A stretch of DNA of 64,000 nt from SZUA-368 sp028533045 (GTDB taxonomy: Bacteria; Spirochaetota; Spirochaetia; DSM-2461), in NCBI GenBank assembly GCA_050031985.1, contig JBNAIG010000031.1, forward strand, positions 124,001 to 188,000, in the 5' to 3' direction. The translations under genes were made by a program, and so were the position numbers. This document shows positions 59,721 through 64,000 of this stretch, piece after piece (position 1 is the stretch's first letter; each line of letters opens with the position of its first letter). The notes under the pieces were generated by a model, which was not told where the DNA came from, ran no database searches, and worked only from the letters and a program-made list of their open reading frames with translations.

Positions 59721-60653
59721 TTACTCTCCCTGTTTATTAGAGTCCCTCAGGACCTTTTCCGTGTGGTCAATTAAATTGGGACTCCCCGGATCTCCATGGC
59801 CGGGAATTACTATTCTAGCATCTGTAAACCGATTTTTCAGGTTCACAAGGGATTTTTGCCACTCATAAAGGTTGCCGTCTTCAATAAAACCGGGTTTATT
59901 TGTTTGGGAGGAGAGAATCATACATCCCCCAAAGAGGAGCTTTTTCCCGGGTATATAAACAACAAGGTTATCGTAGGTGTGAGTCGGGCCGGGATAGTGG
60001 ATAATGATATCTGTCGAGCCCAAGGTCAGTTTCTGCTCTTCATGGATATCAAAGAGCCGGTTCGGTTTGAAAAAATCAAAATCGGTATAGACTTTCAGGT
60101 ATTTTTCGTTCTCTCTTCCCCTGAGCCAGAGGCTGAGTTTTGACATGGTATCGGATCCTTTCCTATCCAGAAGTTCAGCGGTCAGTTCGGAGCCGTAGAT
60201 GGGAATCCCTCTCTCAAGTAATGCCTTGTTTCCCCCCAGATTGTCTATGTGAAAACCGGTGTTGATCGCGGTAATGTCCAAGCCGGGGCCGAATTGTTCC
60301 TGAAGCCAGTCCAGTACTTGTCCAGTAGCTTCGGGGGTGTAGGGGGTATCGATAAGGAGGGCGTGGGGTTCCTCCAAAATGAGCAGTAGCGAATTGGCTG
60401 GCCAGGGAAAACTATGGGTAATGAGGTAGCTATTCTTTTCAATTTCCCTGATTTGTAATTCCGGAGAGAGTTGAATCATCCTTTCCTGGGCGGAGAGAGT
60501 TGTGAGTAGGGATAGGAAGAGGAGTATGAGGGTCCAGAGAGTCGCGGGAGGGATAGCTCCAAGGAGATGAAGGTGGAGTTCCGTTTTGGCCATTCCCCCT
60601 ATGAATTTTCTAAGACTTTCCTGTTTCAATGGCTCTACTCTCCCATAAATCAC
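59721..60653 (-). CDS. Class B beta-lactamase-like MBL protein with an adenosine-deaminase-like leader
   Basis: 310 residues from a GTG at 60653 (5 bases after TATAAT). A TTG at 60629 (with GGGAGAG) and an ATG at 60593 are alternatives. After residue ~46 there is a signal peptide core (LILLFLSLLTTLSAQ). The exported body resembles subclass B1/B2 metallo-beta-lactamases: GFHIDNLGG (Gly at the first His), GPTHTYDN, a GGC cysteine and PGHGDP. Before the signal peptide, residues ~10-42 look like the N-terminus of adenosine deaminase (KTELHLHLLGAIPPATLW), including its HLH metal motif. No other part of that enzyme follows. Confidence 0.75.
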   Translation of the reverse strand: MIYGRVEPLKQESLRKFIGGMAKTELHLHLLGAIPPATLWTLILLFLSLLTTLSAQERMIQLSPELQIREIEKNSYLITHSFPWPANSLLLILEEPHALLIDTPYTPEATGQVLDWLQEQFGPGLDITAINTGFHIDNLGGNKALLERGIPIYGSELTAELLDRKGSDTMSKLSLWLRGRENEKYLKVYTDFDFFKPNRLFDIHEEQKLTLGSTDIIIHYPGPTHTYDNLVVYIPGKKLLFGGCMILSSQTNKPGFIEDGNLYEWQKSLVNLKNRFTDARIVIPGHGDPGSPNLIDHTEKVLRDSNKQGE

Positions 60654-60658
60654 ATGTC

Positions 60659-60664
60659 ATTATA
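60659..60664 (-). promoter_or_regulatory. -10 box of the beta-lactamase-like gene
   Basis: A perfect TATAAT ends 5 bases before the GTG at 60653, supporting this as a (nearly) leaderless start. The -35 is unclear. Confidence 0.4.
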
Positions 60665-60734
60665 TCCCAGCTTCTCCTATCACACCAGCCTTTCCTTTTT
60701 CCCCCAACATTCTTATATTTAAAAAGAGGTGACT

Positions 60735-61457
60735 ATGGCAGAAGACGAAAACCGGAAAATTCTCATTGTTGAGGACGACACAGAAATTTCCCAGGTTGTG
60801 GCCATGAATATTGGGGATCTGGGAATTGAGACCGAACAGGTTCACGACGGCAAGACGGGCCTTAATAGGGCACGGGAAGGGGCCTTTGATCTGATCATTC
60901 TGGATATCATGCTTCCCGGACTGGACGGAATCTCTGTGTGCCGCTCCCTTCGTGAGGACGATCCCTATACGCCCATCATGATGCTTACCGCCAAAGCGGA
61001 GGAGATAGACCGGGTTATGGGCCTTGAGCTGGGCGCCGACGACTATCTTACCAAGCCCTTTAGTATTCGGGAGCTTCAGGCCCGGGTTAAAGCTCTCCTG
61101 CGCCGTTCAGCCGCCCGCCCTCCCCAGTCTTCGGAGAGTATCGAAGAGGAGAGGATTATCCATGGGGATTTAACTCTGGATTTGATTAAGCGGAAGGCCT
61201 CTTTGAAGGGGAAGGAGCTCGACTTGACTGTTAAAGAGTATGAGCTTCTGGTCCTTTTTGCCAAAAATCCCGGGCGGGCCTTTAGCCGGGCGGACCTTTT
61301 GAACCTGGTGTGGGGGTATAACTTTCAGGGATACGAGCACACGGTTAATACCCATATCAACCGGCTCCGCAACAAGATCGAAGAGGACCCCTCCCATCCG
61401 GTTTATCTGGAAACGGTCTGGGGGGTGGGCTACCGATTCGCCGAGGAGCTGTCATGA
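60735..61457 (+). CDS. OmpR/PhoB-family response regulator
   Basis: 240 residues from the ATG at 60735; the GTG at 60729 overlaps the ribosome-binding site AAGAGG. The receiver has ILIVEDD, LDIMLPGLDG (phospho-Asp), MLTAKAE and DDYLTKPFSIRE. The C-terminal winged helix shows LTVKEYELLVLFAKNPGRAF and TVNTHINRLRNKIE. It is the direct partner of the kinase 4 bases downstream. Divergent to the MBL-fold gene, which might be a target. Confidence 0.95.
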   Translation: MAEDENRKILIVEDDTEISQVVAMNIGDLGIETEQVHDGKTGLNRAREGAFDLIILDIMLPGLDGISVCRSLREDDPYTPIMMLTAKAEEIDRVMGLELGADDYLTKPFSIRELQARVKALLRRSAARPPQSSESIEEERIIHGDLTLDLIKRKASLKGKELDLTVKEYELLVLFAKNPGRAFSRADLLNLVWGYNFQGYEHTVNTHINRLRNKIEEDPSHPVYLETVWGVGYRFAEELS

Positions 61458-62917
61458 TATTCTTTAAGTCCTTTTATGCCCGTCTATCCCTGCTTTTCCT
61501 GGTTATGGTTCTCCTTCTGGGGGCCGTCAGTCTGGTTATAGCCTATGACGCGTCGCGCCATCTTTTTGACGAGGTGGAGCAGCTTCTCAACCGGGAGTAT
61601 GCCGCCAGTATCGCCCTGGAACTTCAGCCTCTGGTGGAAGAGGGATACTATGAGGATAATATCTACGAGGCTATTCACTACATGATGGTTCTGAACCCTA
61701 TGGTGGAGATCTATCTGCTCGACGAAACAGGGCAGATCCTGGCCTATTTTACCCATCCCCAGGAGGATCTTATCCGCAATGTGATAGATCTGGAGCCCAT
61801 TAAGAGATTTCTTCTCAACGAGGAGTACCAGTTGATACTGGGCTGCGACCCCCGCACGGAGAGTTCGAAGAAGCCCTTTTCCGCCGCCCCCCTGGTTATG
61901 GGGGATCAGACCGGATATATCTACGTTATTCTCCGGGGAGAAAACTACGACCGCTCCTTAAGTCAGCTTCAAAGCAACTATTACATCCAATCGGGCTTAA
62001 TCACCTTTATTTTTGCTCTTCTGGCGACTCTTACTGTCGGTTTCATCTTCTTTTTCCTTCTTACCCTGCGTCTTAAGCGTTTGAGCCAGGGGGTTCGGGC
62101 CTTTCAACAGGGCGATTATGATCACCGAGTAGAGATTGGCGGGTCCGATGAGTTGAGTATTCTGGGGAAGGCCTTTAACGAGATGGCCCAGTCCATTGAG
62201 GAAGGTATTGAGGCGATTCATAAGGCCGAGGAACAGCGGGGCGAGCTGATTGCCAATATCTCCCATGATCTTCGGAGCCCTCTTACATCGATTAGGGGCT
62301 ATCTTGAGACCTTGCAGCTTAAGGGAAATAGCCTTTCTGAAGAGGAACAGAAGGAGTTCCTGGCCATCAGTCTTAAAAATATCGCCGGCTTTCAAACTCT
62401 GGTGGAGGAACTTTTCGAACTGGCCAAACTGGAGGCGAGACAGGTGGAACCGCAGATGCAGAAGTTCTCGTTGGCCGAATTGACACAGGATGTGGTCTTG
62501 AAAGTATTGCCCCTGGCTCAGAAGGAAGAGGTACAGGTCGATTTCCAACCGCCTTTGGATATGGCAACTTATGAAGGGGATATCGCCCTCTTGGAACGGG
62601 TCCTGACAAATGTTCTGGAAAACGGAATCTCCCATACTCCCGTGGGCGGGAAGGTTAGCATCGTCCTGGAAAAGGAAGAGGAAAGCTACGTCCTTACCAT
62701 TGCCGATACGGGTTCCGGGATTGCTGCGGAAGACCTGCCCCATATCTTTGAACGCTTCTACCGGGCCGATAAGAGCCGGAACCGTCAGACCCCCGGAACC
62801 GGACTGGGGCTGGCTATTGCAAAGGAAGTGGTGGAGCTCCACGGGGGAACTATTGGGGCGGAAAGCCCCGGGCAGGGGGGGGCGGTTTTTAAAATCAGTT
62901 TACCAAGGGTCTTATAA
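61454..62917 (+). CDS. PhoR/WalK-type histidine kinase
   Basis: 487 residues. Two membrane helices (~10-30, ~185-207) flank a periplasmic sensor of ~150 residues (PAS-like). A HAMP domain (LKRLSQGVRAFQQGDYDHRV), HisKA with NISHDLRSPLTSIRGYLETL (~275) and HATPase_c (NVLENGISHTP, DTGSGI, GTGLGLAIAKEVV) follow. It shares a 4-base ATGA overlap with the response regulator. The signal is unknown. Confidence 0.95.
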   Translation: MIFFKSFYARLSLLFLVMVLLLGAVSLVIAYDASRHLFDEVEQLLNREYAASIALELQPLVEEGYYEDNIYEAIHYMMVLNPMVEIYLLDETGQILAYFTHPQEDLIRNVIDLEPIKRFLLNEEYQLILGCDPRTESSKKPFSAAPLVMGDQTGYIYVILRGENYDRSLSQLQSNYYIQSGLITFIFALLATLTVGFIFFFLLTLRLKRLSQGVRAFQQGDYDHRVEIGGSDELSILGKAFNEMAQSIEEGIEAIHKAEEQRGELIANISHDLRSPLTSIRGYLETLQLKGNSLSEEEQKEFLAISLKNIAGFQTLVEELFELAKLEARQVEPQMQKFSLAELTQDVVLKVLPLAQKEEVQVDFQPPLDMATYEGDIALLERVLTNVLENGISHTPVGGKVSIVLEKEEESYVLTIADTGSGIAAEDLPHIFERFYRADKSRNRQTPGTGLGLAIAKEVVELHGGTIGAESPGQGGAVFKISLPRVL

Positions 62918-62930
62918 TTCGGATGGGCCT

Positions 62931-63305
62931 TTATGGTTTGAGGAGATTCATAAGTATGGGGATTTCTTCTATATTTTGGCATATGTAGGTATAACCCAAA
63001 GCAATAAGGACAGAAATAAGGTTACCTATCAGGTAATAATCATTAAATTTATTCGTCTCTTCCGGGTTAGCTTCATCATGTTTAATTCTAGTGGCTAATT
63101 TTAAGGCGCTAAAGAAGGTTAGTCCCACTTTATAATCCGATGAAAATGTTATGACAAGGAAAATTCTTTCTACGGCCCCTTTAAGGATAGATTTGATATC
63201 AAATTCACTTTTCTTATATAGAATCTGTGCTAGTAACATGTAAAAGAAGGCAACAATGAATTCGGAAATGATGATAATTAACATCAGTAATAGAAACTTA
63301 GGCAC
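62931..63305 (-). CDS. Small three-helix membrane protein next to SatD
   Basis: 124 residues, membrane helices at ~4-28, ~45-65 and ~92-110, with a basic/acidic loop between them (RIKHDEANPEETNKFNDYY). The ATG at 63305 overlaps the satD stop by 8 bases, so it is coupled to it. SatD genes are commonly paired with a small membrane protein (often of the DUF3307 family). I do not see clear DUF3307 motifs here. Confidence 0.75.
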   Translation of the reverse strand: MPKFLLLMLIIIISEFIVAFFYMLLAQILYKKSEFDIKSILKGAVERIFLVITFSSDYKVGLTFFSALKLATRIKHDEANPEETNKFNDYYLIGNLISVLIALGYTYICQNIEEIPILMNLLKP

Positions 63306-63951
63306 TATTTTCTCCTTGGCATAATTGGATAATAATTTTTTTTATGGAGAAGTATTCGGTGATTTTCATGTTTTTCTCCCTTTTCCATATTTGATCGGGG
63401 TTCTTATGGAGCCTCTTTGCTATTTCCTTGTAATCTTTGCTTTCCGACTTAATATAGGCTTTAATTACGGGGAAGTCACGTTCTCTACTCCAGTCCTCCA
63501 TTATTGATTGATATATAAATAGGGCTTCATTGATGATTGAATGATTTACGACAGAAGAGGCCGTGAAGAATCTTTTCCTTGTTTTTTTAATAGAATTAAG
63601 AAATTCCCGGGTATGGGTTAAGCCATCCCCCATCATACCCCAGGCTATTTCTTTATTGATTTCCGAGGCTATTTTCCCTTTTGATATGACGTATCTCAGT
63701 TTTAAGTTAATCGATAGATTGATGATTTCTTCTTCAAGTAGAAATATTATTTCCATGGAATTGACCAAAGAAGAAGTAATACATTGAAATTCATCTCCCA
63801 AGGTTACGGTAATGGGGGATGTCATTTTGGACTTATGCTGATCGTTCACTATGGTTGTTAGTTTTTTGAAATTTTTACTAAGAATATTTTGGTCTTGTGT
63901 TCGGCTTCCAATTATATCAGCCATGAGAATATAGTGTTCCACATTATCCAT
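63298..63951 (-). CDS. SatD family protein
   Basis: 217 residues. The SatD signature lies in YILMADIIGSRTQDQ near the N-terminus and TVTLGDEFQCITSS (~47-60). The rest is a nucleotide-cyclase-like alpha/beta region and a C-terminal helical part that may form a helix-turn-helix (YKEIAKRLHKNPDQIWKR). SatD was named in Streptococcus mutans for acid tolerance; the biochemical function is unknown. It has a very good leaderless promoter (63958-63986). Confidence 0.8.
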   Translation of the reverse strand: MDNVEHYILMADIIGSRTQDQNILSKNFKKLTTIVNDQHKSKMTSPITVTLGDEFQCITSSLVNSMEIIFLLEEEIINLSINLKLRYVISKGKIASEINKEIAWGMMGDGLTHTREFLNSIKKTRKRFFTASSVVNHSIINEALFIYQSIMEDWSRERDFPVIKAYIKSESKDYKEIAKRLHKNPDQIWKREKNMKITEYFSIKKIIIQLCQGENSA

Positions 63952-63957
63952 AAAGGT

Positions 63958-63986
63958 ATTCTACAGCTGTTTTTTGCGATAGTCAA
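63958..63986 (-). promoter_or_regulatory. Leaderless promoter of the SatD operon (TTGACT-17-TAGAAT)
   Basis: Minus strand TTGACT (63981-63986), spacer of exactly 17, TAGAAT (63958-63963), then 6 bases to the ATG at 63951. No ribosome-binding site. Confidence 0.65.
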
Positions 63987-64000
63987 ATATATTTCACATT

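Overview
The window reads as a continuous, gene-dense stretch of chromosome from a spirochaete of the Spirochaetales (Treponema/Spirochaeta-like, probably free-living). The evidence is a P83/100-type spirochaetal antigen next to a long OmpA-tailed protein built of FlgD-type Ig repeats, many small lipoproteins and signal-peptide proteins typical of diderm bacteria, a C+ type ribosomal protein L28, and several cyclic-di-GMP and CRP-like signalling proteins. I see no rRNA, tRNA, CRISPR array, transposase, integrase or phage gene. No gene-free gap exceeds about 145 bases.

Layout. 1-13.7 kb: cell-envelope and housekeeping genes (Ig-repeat/OmpA protein, P83/100, fused PyrB-PyrI aspartate carbamoyltransferase, class A penicillin-binding protein, M23 peptidase, PHP phosphoesterase, two cyclic-nucleotide-binding proteins, a PilZ protein). 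13.8-19.3 kb: an operon of MoxR ATPase, DUF58 protein, membrane transglutaminase and PQQ-propeller lipoprotein. 19.3-22.2 kb: a membrane-microdomain operon (NfeD protease, FloA flotillin, small membrane protein). 22.3-26.5 kb: a short SMC co-transcribed with a membrane protein and a lipoprotein. 26.5-31.5 kb: ABC ATPase, glucosyl-3-phosphoglycerate synthase, M20-like protein, CYTH protein, small membrane protein and an EamA permease. 31.5-40.6 kb: U32/RlhA-like enzyme, PhnP-like hydrolase, L28, cation diffusion facilitator, hybrid histidine kinase, MetK and two envelope/signalling unknowns. 40.7-50.5 kb: Mfd, a Cache histidine kinase and a 1454-residue acyl-CoA dehydratase activase-like protein. 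50.6-59.7 kb: methyltransferases, a PNPOx-like protein, a ManD-type dehydratase, a diguanylate cyclase, a GH2 glycosidase with an AraR-like regulator, and a Nudix hydrolase. 59.7-64 kb: a class B beta-lactamase-like protein, an OmpR/PhoR-type two-component system, a small membrane protein and a SatD protein.

How genes work together. The GH2 enzyme, its AraR-like regulator (with two matching TTGT-N5-ACAA sites) and the mannonate-dehydratase-like enzyme suggest catabolism of uronic-acid-containing sugars. PilZ, GGDEF and CRP-like proteins make up a second-messenger layer. NfeD/FloA, PBP1A/M23 and MoxR/DUF58/transglutaminase serve the envelope.

The most striking pattern is regulatory. In at least ten genes a sigma-70 -10 box lies 6-7 bases before the start codon, usually with a -35 box 17-18 bases further upstream and without a clear Shine-Dalgarno sequence. 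This predicts many leaderless mRNAs. Other points of interest are an SMC protein with no recognisable hinge, a beta-lactamase-like preprotein whose leader looks like the N-terminus of adenosine deaminase, a structured RNA ending in a terminator ahead of the PBP gene, and an rpmB terminator placed inside the convergent neighbouring gene.
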